Below are positions 17,000 through 26,727 of a DNA stretch of 64,000 bases, piece after piece. Both the position numbers and the translations under genes were made by a program. Source of the DNA: Aureibacter tunicatorum (GTDB lineage: Bacteria; Bacteroidota; Bacteroidia; Cytophagales; Cyclobacteriaceae). Positions within the stretch are counted from its first letter, which is position 1. Each line of letters starts with the position of its first letter. The notes below the pieces were generated by a model. The model worked only from the letters and a program-made list of their open reading frames with translations, was not told where the DNA came from and searched no databases. Location: the NCBI RefSeq assembly GCF_036492635.1, contig NZ_AP025305.1, positions 3,986,000-4,049,999 of the forward strand, in the 5' to 3' direction.

Positions 17000-19873
17000 A
17001 TGAAAACATTTTTGGCCGAATTAGCTTCCTACGTTCATGAGCAATATGGAGCTGAGCTTGAAAATCTGACTATCGTATTTCCCAATAGAAGAGCCGGACT
17101 ATTTTTCAGAAAAGAACTCGCCCAAGTTATCGATCAACCTATTTGGTCGCCTGAAATCATCAGCATGGATGATTTCATCAAAAGCATGTCTTCACTGCAA
17201 GCTTGTCATAAACTAAAATTATCTCTCGAACTTCATAAAGCATATCAGAAGCACAGCAAAGGCAAAGAGCCGTTTGATAAATTTTATTACTGGGGCGAAG
17301 TATTGCTTAGAGACTTTGAAGATATTGACAAATATGCAGGAAGCGCGAATAAAATATTTGAAACGCTAAAAGATCAAAAGCTCATAGAGCAAGAATTCGA
17401 CTATCTCGAGGAAGAGCAAATAGCCCTGATCAAGTCATTTTGGAAATCATTCGGAGAAAAAAGGTCTAAGCATCAAGAAGACTTTGTAGAAACTTGGAAA
17501 ATATTGGCAAATGTATACAAGGATTTTCAAGAAAGCCTCAAAGAGCAAGGACTTGGCTATACAGGAATGATTCACCGAGACTTGATCGCCAAACTTCATG
17601 ACGAAGAATTCACATCTCCTTACACCAAATTGCTTTTTGCCGGCTTCAACGCGCTTACCGTTACCGAAGAAAACATAATCACTTGGTTTTGCAAAAACAC
17701 ATCAACCGAAATAATTTGGGATGCGGACAATTATTATGTTTCCAGCACAGATCAAGAAGCCGGAAACTTCTTAAGACAATATAAACGACACAAAATATTA
17801 GGCGATACATTTCCAAAGTCATTTGAAAGCAACTTTATCGATCAGGAAAAAGATATTACCTATATTGGCGTTGCCAAAGGAATAGGACAAACCAAATGGG
17901 TAGGAGAAAATTTAAAAAACTACATTTCATCCACAAGCAACTTTGTGGAAGAGAATACGGCTATTGTATTGCCAGATGAAAATCTTCTTTTTCCAATGTT
18001 GCATTCACTTCCTGAGTCTATCAAAAAAGTGAATGTAACCATGGGTTATCCTCTCAAAAACACCGCTCTTTATGGTTTCTTCATGCATCTTCTGGATCTT
18101 CAACAAACAAAGTCTAAAGAAGGAAAATTCAAATACCGAGCCGTGCTTAGCATTCTTAAGCATCCTTATGTGCTTCAAAACGAACATGAGAAGATTACTT
18201 CCATTATCAATCACATCATTGAAAACAACATCACACAAGTAGATCCTTCAACTTTTCAAGGACTTCAAGCTGAAGCAATTTTCAAACCCACAAAGAATAT
18301 TGACGAATTTTGCAAATATCTGGTCGAAGTACTAATACTTGTGAATAAAAACCTTGAAAGCAATTTCAAGGGAGACTCCAATCTGGAACAAGAAGTAATA
18401 TTTAGATTCTACACTGAACTAAATAAGCTTCACGAACTCTTTAGAAATGAAGGCGACGTGAAGGTTGGGTTTGGCACTTTCGTCAACCTGCTAAAGCAAG
18501 TCATCATGAACATCAGAATCCCATTCGCGGGAGAACCTCTGGAAGGTATTCAGCTGATGGGAGTATTGGAAACAAGAAACTTGGATTTTGAGAACCTCTA
18601 CATTCTTAGCGTTAATGAAACTTCGTTTCCTGCCGCTCCTAACACGCAGTCGTTTATCCCTTATAATTTAAGAAAAGGGTTTGGATTGCCTACGTTCGAG
18701 CAGGCTGATGCCATGTACGCTTACTTGTTTTATAGAATTTTACAGAGAGCCAAAAAAATTACGATTTTATACGATACAGAACAATCCGGAGGCAAAGGCG
18801 GAGAGATGAGTCGATTTTTATACCAACTGATCTATGAACATCCTAATAGGAAAGATATAAAAAGAAAAGTTTTATCCAATTCTGCGGTGCTAAAGGAGAA
18901 TTTGCCTATTTCCATCCAAAGAACGACTCCAGACAGACTGGACAAATACCTTGGATCATCAGGAAAAATATTATCTCCTTCCGCTATCAATACCTACCTT
19001 GATTGTCCTTTAAAATTCTATTTCAGATATATCGCCAATATCAAAGAACCATCAATCATCAAGGAAGAAGTCGACCCAATGATATTTGGCAATATTCTCC
19101 ATCACGTCATGGAAACGCTTTACAGCCAATTGATCAATAGAAAAAACAATCCAGAAATCACTCAAACGGATTTCGATTTTTTACGAAAAAACATTGATTC
19201 CGCTCTTGAAAACGGATTTCGAAAATTCTTTGACATAGACAACAACGAATCATTCGTTTTCGAAGGCAGAAATACCATTATCAAATCCATTATTAAGAAA
19301 ATGACCAACAAGATCTTGGATATTGATGCATCATACGCACCGTTTGAAATTGTAGGAATGGAATATGGCGTAGAAAATGGCAATTCAAAACAAATTGAAA
19401 TCAATGTTAATGAAACTAAGCAAAACATTCGAATCGGCGGAACTATCGACAGAATAGATCTAAAAGATGGAGTCTTAAGAGTCATCGACTATAAATCAGG
19501 CAAGGATGAGAAAAAAATCCATAGTCTTGAAAGCCTCTTCGACCCTGATTTTTCAATGAGAAACAAAGCTGGATTTCAAACTTTGCTCTATGCTGATATA
19601 TTCAACTTCAATAATTCAACTATTGGCAAAAAAATTGAAATTGGAGTATATAACAGCAAAGGGATATTCAATGATACATTTGACCCAAGATTTGAAATTT
19701 CACAAAACAAGAAAAACCTCAAAATCGAAGATTGCAGAAGCTTACTTCAAGAATTTGATGAACAACTGCAAAAACTCCTGGAGGAAATATTTAATCCAAG
19801 AACAATTTTTAAGCAAACAACGAAAGTAGAAAGGTGCCAATTCTGTCCTTACAATGTAAACTGCAAGCGGTAA
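17000..19873 (+). CDS. PD-(D/E)XK nuclease family protein, AddB-like
   Basis: 957 residues, a cytosolic DNA-repair-type protein with the AddB/RecB-nuclease layout. The N-terminal ~650 residues are helicase-like but show no intact Walker A, as is usual for AddB. The C-terminal nuclease domain has Asp817 and Asp830-Tyr-Lys832 (IDYKSGK), the PD-(D/E)XK core. Cys669 (YLDCPLKFYF) with Cys946, Cys949 and Cys955 at the extreme C-terminus matches the four-cysteine Fe-S cluster of AddB. It should work with an AddA-like UvrD-family helicase in double-strand-break end resection; no such gene is in the window. Confidence 0.88.
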   Translation: MKTFLAELASYVHEQYGAELENLTIVFPNRRAGLFFRKELAQVIDQPIWSPEIISMDDFIKSMSSLQACHKLKLSLELHKAYQKHSKGKEPFDKFYYWGEVLLRDFEDIDKYAGSANKIFETLKDQKLIEQEFDYLEEEQIALIKSFWKSFGEKRSKHQEDFVETWKILANVYKDFQESLKEQGLGYTGMIHRDLIAKLHDEEFTSPYTKLLFAGFNALTVTEENIITWFCKNTSTEIIWDADNYYVSSTDQEAGNFLRQYKRHKILGDTFPKSFESNFIDQEKDITYIGVAKGIGQTKWVGENLKNYISSTSNFVEENTAIVLPDENLLFPMLHSLPESIKKVNVTMGYPLKNTALYGFFMHLLDLQQTKSKEGKFKYRAVLSILKHPYVLQNEHEKITSIINHIIENNITQVDPSTFQGLQAEAIFKPTKNIDEFCKYLVEVLILVNKNLESNFKGDSNLEQEVIFRFYTELNKLHELFRNEGDVKVGFGTFVNLLKQVIMNIRIPFAGEPLEGIQLMGVLETRNLDFENLYILSVNETSFPAAPNTQSFIPYNLRKGFGLPTFEQADAMYAYLFYRILQRAKKITILYDTEQSGGKGGEMSRFLYQLIYEHPNRKDIKRKVLSNSAVLKENLPISIQRTTPDRLDKYLGSSGKILSPSAINTYLDCPLKFYFRYIANIKEPSIIKEEVDPMIFGNILHHVMETLYSQLINRKNNPEITQTDFDFLRKNIDSALENGFRKFFDIDNNESFVFEGRNTIIKSIIKKMTNKILDIDASYAPFEIVGMEYGVENGNSKQIEINVNETKQNIRIGGTIDRIDLKDGVLRVIDYKSGKDEKKIHSLESLFDPDFSMRNKAGFQTLLYADIFNFNNSTIGKKIEIGVYNSKGIFNDTFDPRFEISQNKKNLKIEDCRSLLQEFDEQLQKLLEEIFNPRTIFKQTTKVERCQFCPYNVNCKR

Positions 19874-19910
19874 AAAATAAAATTTAACTTATTTTAGAAA
19901 AATTGGCATG

Positions 19911-20043
19911 AATAGTGGAAATATAAAAAATGTGAAAAAATAAAATTAAAAAAAATGAGTATTGAGTCATGATATTAAAAAATACATTTAAATTACATGA
20001 GAGTTAAAAATATTACCCTTTGACTCAATACTCTTCCACTATT
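19911..20043. repeat. Nested perfect inverted repeats between two genes
   Basis: Two perfect arms pair in nested order: AATAGTGGAA (19911-19920) with TTCCACTATT (20034-20043), and GAGTATTGAGTCA (19957-19969) with TGACTCAATACTC (20021-20033). The right arms are contiguous, while the left arms are separated by 36 A-rich bases. This could be a small non-autonomous element interrupted in one arm, or a structured RNA 3' end of the nuclease transcript. Confidence 0.7.
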
Positions 20044-20123
20044 AAAAAATCACAAACTCAAAAAATTACCGTTCCACTAAAAAAATTATCTTTATTCTGC
20101 ATCGCCCCACGGACTAAACTCCC

Positions 20124-20435
20124 CTAAAACAAATCCGCAGGCAAGCAGACATTTTCCAAATATCCTTCCATCGAAAGTCCTTGCTCTCTCACCTTCATTC
20201 GGCTTACCTTATCTGAGTCCTTATGAAAAAAGACTTCAACATAAAACCCGTACAATTGGTATAAATTCACTAGCCTTCCATTGCTGTATTTCTTTCCCAG
20301 CAACAAACCATCATTCGTCAGCAAATTGTTCCTGAAACTCAAGGACAAACTTCTAAAACTGGATGCTGGCATAGTGTTCATATATCTCCCTTTTTGTTCT
20401 TTCGATGATTCAAAGTAACGCATTTTTTTCTTCAT
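20124..20435 (-). CDS. Conserved-looking hypothetical protein
   Basis: About 103 residues from the Met at 20435; Mets at 20453 and 20423 are alternatives. There is no signal peptide or membrane segment. The core reads as a compact alpha/beta protein (LVNLYQLYGFYVEVFFHKD) and resembles a family of short Bacteroidota proteins of unknown function that begin near MRYFES; that resemblance is from memory. It is isolated on its strand, with a long AT-rich spacer on both sides. No function is proposed. Confidence 0.65.
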   Translation of the reverse strand: MKKKMRYFESSKEQKGRYMNTMPASSFRSLSLSFRNNLLTNDGLLLGKKYSNGRLVNLYQLYGFYVEVFFHKDSDKVSRMKVREQGLSMEGYLENVCLPADLF

Positions 20436-20686
20436 GATGCGTTTAAAAAACACTCAAAAAGTTACATTGATGAGCTTTCGGTCTTTTTTACAAAAAATAA
20501 AGTTGCAGCCAAAACGTATTGAAATAGTTAAACAACTAAGAAGATTATTTCATTAATGCAAGATTAAAAAAAAGCCCTGAAAGGTCATAGATTGATAAAA
20601 AAGGAAGAAATCAAAAATTCATGTTCAAACATTAAAAAAAGCCTATGAAAAAAAAGTACATCTTCCATAAAGAGTCATACTATATT

Positions 20687-21883
20687 TTACATATAAGCTC
20701 TCATTATCTTCTTAGCTTGCTTATAGACGTAATGTTTCCTCTTGGCATTCTTCCTAATTAGCTTGTGAAGTTCTTTGGCTTGCTTCTGATCATCTTCTTT
20801 TACTGCAATTTTGAGCATGCCTAATAATGAGTGCAAATGGTACCCCGAGCTCAAATAGCCATTCTGATTTACAAATTTTCGCACCTCATTATAATAGTGC
20901 TTAGCATTTTCATAATCAAGGCGTGTATCATAGTAATTGCCTAGAAAAAAAGCGGCATACCTACCAGAATTAGGACCAAAACCTTCTTTTCCCTCCGAAA
21001 TCTTACGCAAGATATCCTCGCTAACTTTTTTCATTCGCGTAGTTTTGCCTGACGAATACAATAAACGAGCATAATATCGTTCGAAAGCAGGGTTGTCAGG
21101 ATACGTTTCATGGAGATATTGAGCCAACTGCAAGGCTTCCGCTCTCTTGTTGCCTTCCATATTCAATATTCTCATCAAAAAATACTGGGCTTCCGTTCGA
21201 GTAAAAAAGGCATTTTGACAAACATCTCTAAGTTGTTCGATTCCCAACTCTTTGTCTCCCGAATCAAAAAAAAGCATAACCGGCTTCAACATTCCGTAAT
21301 TTTCCGGTAGCCAAACCGAAAAGTAATTATACAAACCATCACCAAATAACAGCTCAGGGCTAAGTTCCGCTTCAGCTCTGCATTCATTCAAATAGCTCAA
21401 TGACTTCTTCGCCTCAAACGCCGCCTTTCTCCACTGTTTTCTTTCTCCATACAATCTTCCAGTTAACGCATGAGTTGCTGATAAAAAAAATGCGCCCTCA
21501 AGCTTCGTTCTTTCAATATTATAAATAGACTCCGCATGCACTTTTGCGGTATCTATATAAGCCAAAAAAGTTGAATCGTATGTTATATTTTCAGTTTCAG
21601 GCTCAATCAACCACCATTCGGCTAAAGCTCTTAAATAATAAGGCAAAGGATGCCAACCGTATTTCTCCTTCAATACAACATATTGAGAATCGCAAGCCTG
21701 CAGCTTGAAGTTGTAAATATTATCGATCATATCCGAAGAGGCTATTTGTGCATTGATATCATTCAAAAGCATCAAACCCTTGGCATCTTCATCATATACT
21801 TGCGCTTGTGAATTAAAACTGCCAAAGGCAATGCAGATGAAAACTAGATAAATCGAAACTATTTGTACAAATCTTTTTAACAT
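20687..21883 (-). CDS. Secreted tetratricopeptide-repeat protein
   Basis: 398 residues with an N-terminal signal peptide (about 1-28, ending SQAQ). The rest is helical with TPR-like pairs, for example RAEALQLAQYLHETYPDNPAFERYYARLLYSS in pieces around residues 245-275, and YYDTRLDYENAKHYYNEVRKF near 315-335. It should sit in the periplasm or at the membrane as a scaffold. Similar proteins are common and uncharacterised in Bacteroidota. It lies 99 bases upstream of, and in the same direction as... the transporter gene precedes it on the minus strand by position 21983; co-transcription is uncertain because the gap shows no clear signal. Confidence 0.82.
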   Translation of the reverse strand: MLKRFVQIVSIYLVFICIAFGSFNSQAQVYDEDAKGLMLLNDINAQIASSDMIDNIYNFKLQACDSQYVVLKEKYGWHPLPYYLRALAEWWLIEPETENITYDSTFLAYIDTAKVHAESIYNIERTKLEGAFFLSATHALTGRLYGERKQWRKAAFEAKKSLSYLNECRAEAELSPELLFGDGLYNYFSVWLPENYGMLKPVMLFFDSGDKELGIEQLRDVCQNAFFTRTEAQYFLMRILNMEGNKRAEALQLAQYLHETYPDNPAFERYYARLLYSSGKTTRMKKVSEDILRKISEGKEGFGPNSGRYAAFFLGNYYDTRLDYENAKHYYNEVRKFVNQNGYLSSGYHLHSLLGMLKIAVKEDDQKQAKELHKLIRKNAKRKHYVYKQAKKIMRAYM

Positions 21884-21982
21884 GGACGCTCTTCTTACTG
21901 GAAATTTAACGCTTGATAGCTAAAAATATTTCAAAAAGAACGAATTTGAAAATTTTATGGTCATTTTACACTCAATCTACTT

Positions 21983-23548
21983 TTAATCAGTGCTTTTATC
22001 ATTTTTATGTTTATCTACATATTCATTAAATGATTTCAACAAGCTGTAACCCATAATCATAATCACCAAGGCAAAAGGGAATGCAGTAATTATGGAAGCC
22101 GTTTGCAAAGCTGTAAGCCCTCCACCAATCAATAAAGTTGCCGCCACACAACCTTGCGTGGATGCCCAAAATATCTTTTGTCCCTTAGGGGAATCATCTC
22201 GACCTCCAGATGTGAGCATATCCACGACAAAAGAGCCGGAATCGGAAGACGTAACAAAAAAGCTTCCTACCAATATAATAGTAATTAAAGACGAGATCAC
22301 ACTATAAGGATATTGCTCCAGCAAATGATATATGGCTGTCGACACATCTGCCAATGCGGCATTTGAAATTTCATGATTGCCCATCAATTCATGATACAAG
22401 GCGCTTCCTCCAAAAGCTGTCATCCAAAAAAAAGTAAACAGAGTTGGTATTAATAAAACCCCGGAGACAAATTCTTTTACTGTCCTGCCCCTTGAGATTC
22501 TTGCGATGAATATCCCCACAAAAGGCGACCAAGAAATCCACCACGACCAATAAAATATGGTCCATGAATTCTGCCAATGATCCTCAGATTGAATACCTGC
22601 ATATGAATTCGTCCAAAAACTCATATTGAAAAAATTCTGGATGTAAAAGCCTAAATTCTGAACAAACGATTTGAAGATAAACAACGAAGGCCCAATAATG
22701 ACGATGAAACACAACAAAACCAAAGCTATCCGCATATTCCACTCGCTCAAAACTCTTATTCCTTTGTCCAATCCCAAAACTAAAGAAAGCGTCGCCAAGC
22801 CAGTGATAAAAAATATCAATACCACTTGCACGATCTCATTATTATTAATATCAAATAAATAAGACAGGCCTGCGTTTACTTGCTTCACTCCAAGACCAAG
22901 GGATGTTGCCAAACCAAATATTGTAGCCAATACCGACACTGTATCGATAGAATCACCTAATGGACCATATATTCTTTTTCCCAATACTGGATAGAAAACC
23001 GACCGAACTGTAAGCGGCAACTTTCTATTGAATGAGAAAAATGCCAATGCCAAGCCCACAACAGAATACAACGCCCATGGATGGACTCCCCAGTGCATAA
23101 ATGTTATAGCCATGGAAAGTTTCGCCGCTGCTACTTGACCGCCAAACTTGCCCATAAAAGGATTTTCTTTGAAATGATAAATAGGCTCCGCGACACTCCA
23201 GAATAAAAGTCCAATGCCCATACCAGCGCTAAAAAGCATCGCTAGCCAGGCTTTGTAAGTAAAGTCTGGCTTTGCTTCCTGACCTCCTAATCTTATTTTG
23301 GAATATTTCCCAAAACCGAGATACAGTGAAAAAAATAAGACCGCATTTAATAATAATATATAAAACCATCCAACAAAGTTAGAAATGGTTCCTTGGATTT
23401 TGGCGAACCATTCTTCGATTGGCTTTCCTAAAAAAAGAGTTAAAATGACCAATATCAATATTATCGCTATTGAACTTACAAACACAGGCCCATTCACTTT
23501 CAACCCAAAGAACGTTTTCTTGTCGCTTCTCTTTATATTCTTCCGCAT
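21983..23548 (-). CDS. BCCT family transporter (betaine/choline/carnitine type)
   Basis: 521 residues with about 12 membrane helices. Family signatures are clear: the GMGIG motif at 109-113 (AGMGIGLLFWSVAEP), MHWGVHPWALY, and the tryptophan-rich substrate segment FYWSWWISWSPFVGIF. GMGIG in helix 3 is the form found in sodium-coupled members such as BetP, so this is probably a Na+/betaine-type symporter used for osmoprotection. The C-terminus is short and charged, without the long regulatory helix of BetP. It is divergent from the peptidase gene, with a palindromic element between them. Confidence 0.95.
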   Translation of the reverse strand: MRKNIKRSDKKTFFGLKVNGPVFVSSIAIILILVILTLFLGKPIEEWFAKIQGTISNFVGWFYILLLNAVLFFSLYLGFGKYSKIRLGGQEAKPDFTYKAWLAMLFSAGMGIGLLFWSVAEPIYHFKENPFMGKFGGQVAAAKLSMAITFMHWGVHPWALYSVVGLALAFFSFNRKLPLTVRSVFYPVLGKRIYGPLGDSIDTVSVLATIFGLATSLGLGVKQVNAGLSYLFDINNNEIVQVVLIFFITGLATLSLVLGLDKGIRVLSEWNMRIALVLLCFIVIIGPSLFIFKSFVQNLGFYIQNFFNMSFWTNSYAGIQSEDHWQNSWTIFYWSWWISWSPFVGIFIARISRGRTVKEFVSGVLLIPTLFTFFWMTAFGGSALYHELMGNHEISNAALADVSTAIYHLLEQYPYSVISSLITIILVGSFFVTSSDSGSFVVDMLTSGGRDDSPKGQKIFWASTQGCVAATLLIGGGLTALQTASIITAFPFALVIMIMGYSLLKSFNEYVDKHKNDKSTD

Positions 23549-23672
23549 GTATAATCAACTCGCATTGAGCCAATTTGATCAAAAAAATAAAAAATCGCCT
23601 TTTCAAAAATTAAATCCATAACATGAATATTAATAAATCAATAATAGATCTATTACCAATTTTTTTGAGTGC

Positions 23673-23801
23673 ATAACGATAGCAGGGACGCTTATTCAAA
23701 AAGAAAAATGATTTTGATATAAATCCACTCCCTTCACCCTCTCCAGAGAGGGACAACATGGTATTTTTCTTTTTGAAATTAAATTACCCTGCTACGGTTA
23801 T
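23673..23801. repeat. Palindromic intergenic element (~129 bp)
   Basis: Three nested inverted repeats share one centre. Outer arms 23673-23687 and 23787-23801 match at 13 of 15 bases (core AGCAGGG/CCCTGCT). Middle arms TTCAAAAAGAAAAAT (23695-23709) and ATTTTTCTTTTTGAA (23763-23777) are a perfect 15 bp. The centre CCCTCTC-CA-GAGAGGG (23737-23752) is a 7-bp stem. The whole can fold into one long hairpin, as in MITE- or REP-type elements. It lies between the divergent BCCT and peptidase genes. Confidence 0.75.
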
Positions 23802-23964
23802 AGAATCAACGGTTTTAATAAACTAGTCTGCCCAAGCTAAAACCTAATAAATCAAGCTACAACATTACAAACCTCACTAAATAAAGCTTTAATGATCAAT
23901 TCACTTGCCTTTCAACTTCATTTTCATCAATTATTTGCGTATTATCAGTGATAAATTATTGAAT

Positions 23965-25329
23965 ATGAAAAGATACTTAATTCCCTTTTTTTTAATTTTT
24001 GTACTTTGTGCAGCTTGCGATAATGCTTCAAATAATAATGAAAAAGCTGAAAAAATCAGCCTCGATGAAATTATCCAAAAAATCCCTGGTCTGAGAGTAA
24101 GCGATACACTGGCCACATTGCCTGGCTATGAATTCTGCTATGAAATATATTTCACCCAGCCCTTAGACCATCAAGACCCATCCAAAGGCACTTTTGAACA
24201 ACGCATGTATTGGTCGCATAAAGACGCCAATATGCCTATGGTCATGGAAACTGAAGGATACAATATCAGAAAAAACAGATTGACTCCTGTAAATGAAATA
24301 TTGGAAGCCAATCAATTAATGGTTGAGCATAGGTATTTTGGCAAGTCTTTGCCAGATTCTTTGGATTATGACTACCTGTATATTCAACAGCAAATAGATG
24401 ATTATCATAGAATCAAAGAGCTGTTCAGCAAAGTGTATAATAAGGAATGGATAAGCACGGGCTTTTCTAAAGGCGGCGAGAATACTTTGATATACAAATC
24501 AAAATACCCTAATGATATTGCAGTCGCTGTGCCTGAAGTTGCGCCTATTATTTTAAGCAATGAAGACGAAAGAACAACTGCATTCCTTGACACTGTGGGA
24601 ACGGACCAATGCAGACAAAAGCTTATTGACTTCCAAAGAACATGCCTTGAGAATTCAGATTTCTTCCTGCCTCAGATCGAGCAAGAAGCAAAAGAAAAAG
24701 GCTATAAATACACGACTGTTTCTCCTTTAGGAGCTTTGGAATATGCTGTATTGGAATTTACATTTGCCTTTTGGCAATGGGGATATGGCAAGTGCGAGGA
24801 CATTCCTGTTGACAAAAGCGATCTGCAAGCATATTATGATTACTTGAAATACATTTCTCCTGTGAGTTATTTCAAAGACAGACCTCATGCCTTTGACAGA
24901 AAATCGCCTCCATCTTCGGCAATCATGCATCAAAGAGAGTATGGCTATTATGCTTTTGACAGAAAAAATATCCAAGACTTATTAGTTGCCGCGCCAAATG
25001 CTACAAACAGAACTTTTGCGCCAAAAGAAGTCGATATCGAATACGATCCATCGTACATCGCTGAAGTCAACGAATGGCTTAAAGACAATGGCAATGATAT
25101 CATCTACATTTACGGAGCCGCTGACACTTGGACTGGTTGCGCTGTCAATCCTACTCAAAATGTAAACGCTTTGAAATTTATGGTTCCCGGAGGCTCTCAT
25201 AGCACAAGAATTCGAGATTTGAACGATGCTCAAAAAGAAGAAGTAATCAAATACTTGGAAGCTCGTATTGATGGCAGCATTTCCAGAGATTATATTGAAA
25301 AAAGCAAGTCATTGCCTAAAGTCAAGTAA
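23965..25329 (+). CDS. S37-type serine peptidase, lipoprotein (tripeptidyl aminopeptidase-like)
   Basis: 454 residues from the Met at 23965; the open frame to 23905 gives an implausible N-terminus. The start leads directly into a lipoprotein signal ending in LCAAC. The body is an alpha/beta-hydrolase peptidase resembling the PS-10/S37 family: VEHRYFGKS precedes the nucleophile motif GFSKGG with Ser168, and Asp387 (GAADTWTG) and His412 (GGSHSTR) complete the triad. The S37 family removes tripeptides from protein N-termini; S28 peptidases are the nearest alternative. As a lipoprotein it probably acts in the periplasm or on the surface, on peptides for nutrition. Confidence 0.85.
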   Translation: MKRYLIPFFLIFVLCAACDNASNNNEKAEKISLDEIIQKIPGLRVSDTLATLPGYEFCYEIYFTQPLDHQDPSKGTFEQRMYWSHKDANMPMVMETEGYNIRKNRLTPVNEILEANQLMVEHRYFGKSLPDSLDYDYLYIQQQIDDYHRIKELFSKVYNKEWISTGFSKGGENTLIYKSKYPNDIAVAVPEVAPIILSNEDERTTAFLDTVGTDQCRQKLIDFQRTCLENSDFFLPQIEQEAKEKGYKYTTVSPLGALEYAVLEFTFAFWQWGYGKCEDIPVDKSDLQAYYDYLKYISPVSYFKDRPHAFDRKSPPSSAIMHQREYGYYAFDRKNIQDLLVAAPNATNRTFAPKEVDIEYDPSYIAEVNEWLKDNGNDIIYIYGAADTWTGCAVNPTQNVNALKFMVPGGSHSTRIRDLNDAQKEEVIKYLEARIDGSISRDYIEKSKSLPKVK

Positions 25330-25680
25330 TTAAGCAACTGATCAAAATTATTATAATATTTCCAACTTCGGAGATATTTGACAAAACATTCCCCTAGCCC
25401 CCTTAAAAGAGGGAACTTGTTATTTATTAGCTTAAATATAGAATGTGAATTTATTTTAACTGACTACTTATACCTATTAATAACACATCAACTCAATTAT
25501 CCCTAGCCTTAAAATTCAGACTTCTAAAGCTAGGGATTTTATTTGCCTAAAGTTTTAATAATTCATATCCAATCCGAAAAACTCAAACCATCACATCTAA
25601 CATGATTTAATCAAGAATTTTCAATCCCGCTTTATTATCATGCAATTTTTAGCTACATTTTACGGAATTAATCCATTATT
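25330..25680. other. Intergenic region with repeat fragment, hairpin and possible promoter
   Basis: 350 bases. A C-rich/G-rich cassette at 25390-25413 (CCCCTAGCCCCCTT then AGAGGG) resembles the centre of the palindromic element at 23737-23752. ATCCCTAGC (25499-25507) with GCTAGGGAT (25529-25537) forms a 9-bp stem followed by TTTTATTT, a possible late terminator for the peptidase gene. A promoter-like TTTA-N19-TACATTTT at 25631-25661 precedes the hydroxylase gene. Confidence 0.5.
25631..25661 (+). promoter_or_regulatory. Possible Bacteroidota-type promoter of the hydroxylase gene
   Basis: TTTA (25631-25634), 19-base spacer and TACATTTT (25654-25661), close to the TTTG / TAnnTTTG consensus. 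The start codon is at 25681, so the leader would be only about 13 bases. Confidence 0.4.
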
Positions 25681-26646
25681 ATGTCTTTAAACGAACTTTG
25701 GGAAATTCTGCTCGAAGGCTTAAAAATGCCTATACAAATGTTCTTGACACCATCAAAACGTGTCTATGTTTTGCATTTGGCCACATCTTTATGCATTGCT
25801 TATGTTGTTTTTCTTTTTTCCGGCAAAAAGCAAGGGTTCTTCAAATACATTCTAAACAAAAAAGTATGGACCAATCATTCGGCAAGAATCGATTACGGAC
25901 TAATCGTATTCAATAGCTTCTTTAAAGTCATACTGATCGCTCCGATTCTTGTATACAGCTTATATATTAGCTTCTACACAACAGAATGGCTTAATAGCCA
26001 ATTTGGCTATCCTCAATATGATATACCCCAGTATGCTTTTATCATTGCCTATACATTGACTTTAATGCTTGCCAATGATTTCATGAGCTTTTTCATACAT
26101 TACTTAATGCATAAGTATGAAGTGCTTTGGGAATTCCATAAAATCCATCACTCAGCGACTACGATGAATCCCCTAACACAATACAGGCTACACCCTGTAG
26201 AGCTTATGATCAACAATATAAAAGGAACTTTAGTGATTGGATTCGTTTCTGGATTTTTCAATTTTATATCAGGACATCAAATCAGTGTGATATCTTTTCT
26301 TGGCGTAAATATTTTCAACTTTGCTTTCTTAGCACTAGGCGCCAACCTAAGACACTCTCATGTCAAATTGAAATATCCTCATTTGCTCGAAAAAATACTT
26401 ATCAGCCCATTTCAACATCAAATCCACCATAGTGCCGACCCGAAACACTTCAACAAGAATATGGGATCCAAATTCGCGCTTTGGGATTGGATGTTTGGCA
26501 CCTTAGTAAGGTCCAAAAACATAGAAAAGCTTAAATTCGGACTTGGAACAAGAGAAAACCTCCAATACAATTCATTAGCAAAAAACCTATACATGCCCTT
26601 CTATAATTTATGGAATAGACTTGCGCGAATTTTCTCTAAAAACTAA
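25681..26646 (+). CDS. Sterol desaturase / fatty acid hydroxylase family protein
   Basis: 321 residues, an integral membrane di-iron oxygenase of the fatty acid hydroxylase superfamily. Hydrophobic helices cover about 28-46, 73-100, 117-138 and 183-222. The histidine boxes are all present: H140-x3-H144, H153-xx-H156-H157 (HKIHHS), H225-x-H227 and H246-xx-H249-H250 (HQIHHS). Family members hydroxylate or desaturate lipids, sterols or carotenoids; the substrate is not evident here. No lipid genes are adjacent. Length is normal for bacterial members. Confidence 0.92.
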   Translation: MSLNELWEILLEGLKMPIQMFLTPSKRVYVLHLATSLCIAYVVFLFSGKKQGFFKYILNKKVWTNHSARIDYGLIVFNSFFKVILIAPILVYSLYISFYTTEWLNSQFGYPQYDIPQYAFIIAYTLTLMLANDFMSFFIHYLMHKYEVLWEFHKIHHSATTMNPLTQYRLHPVELMINNIKGTLVIGFVSGFFNFISGHQISVISFLGVNIFNFAFLALGANLRHSHVKLKYPHLLEKILISPFQHQIHHSADPKHFNKNMGSKFALWDWMFGTLVRSKNIEKLKFGLGTRENLQYNSLAKNLYMPFYNLWNRLARIFSKN

Positions 26647-26727
26647 TAATGCTTTCAAGCACGCATGCCTTGCTTAATTTTCTCATATTTGCATAAAAAA
26701 GAATGATCAATATTCTCTTTACTATCC

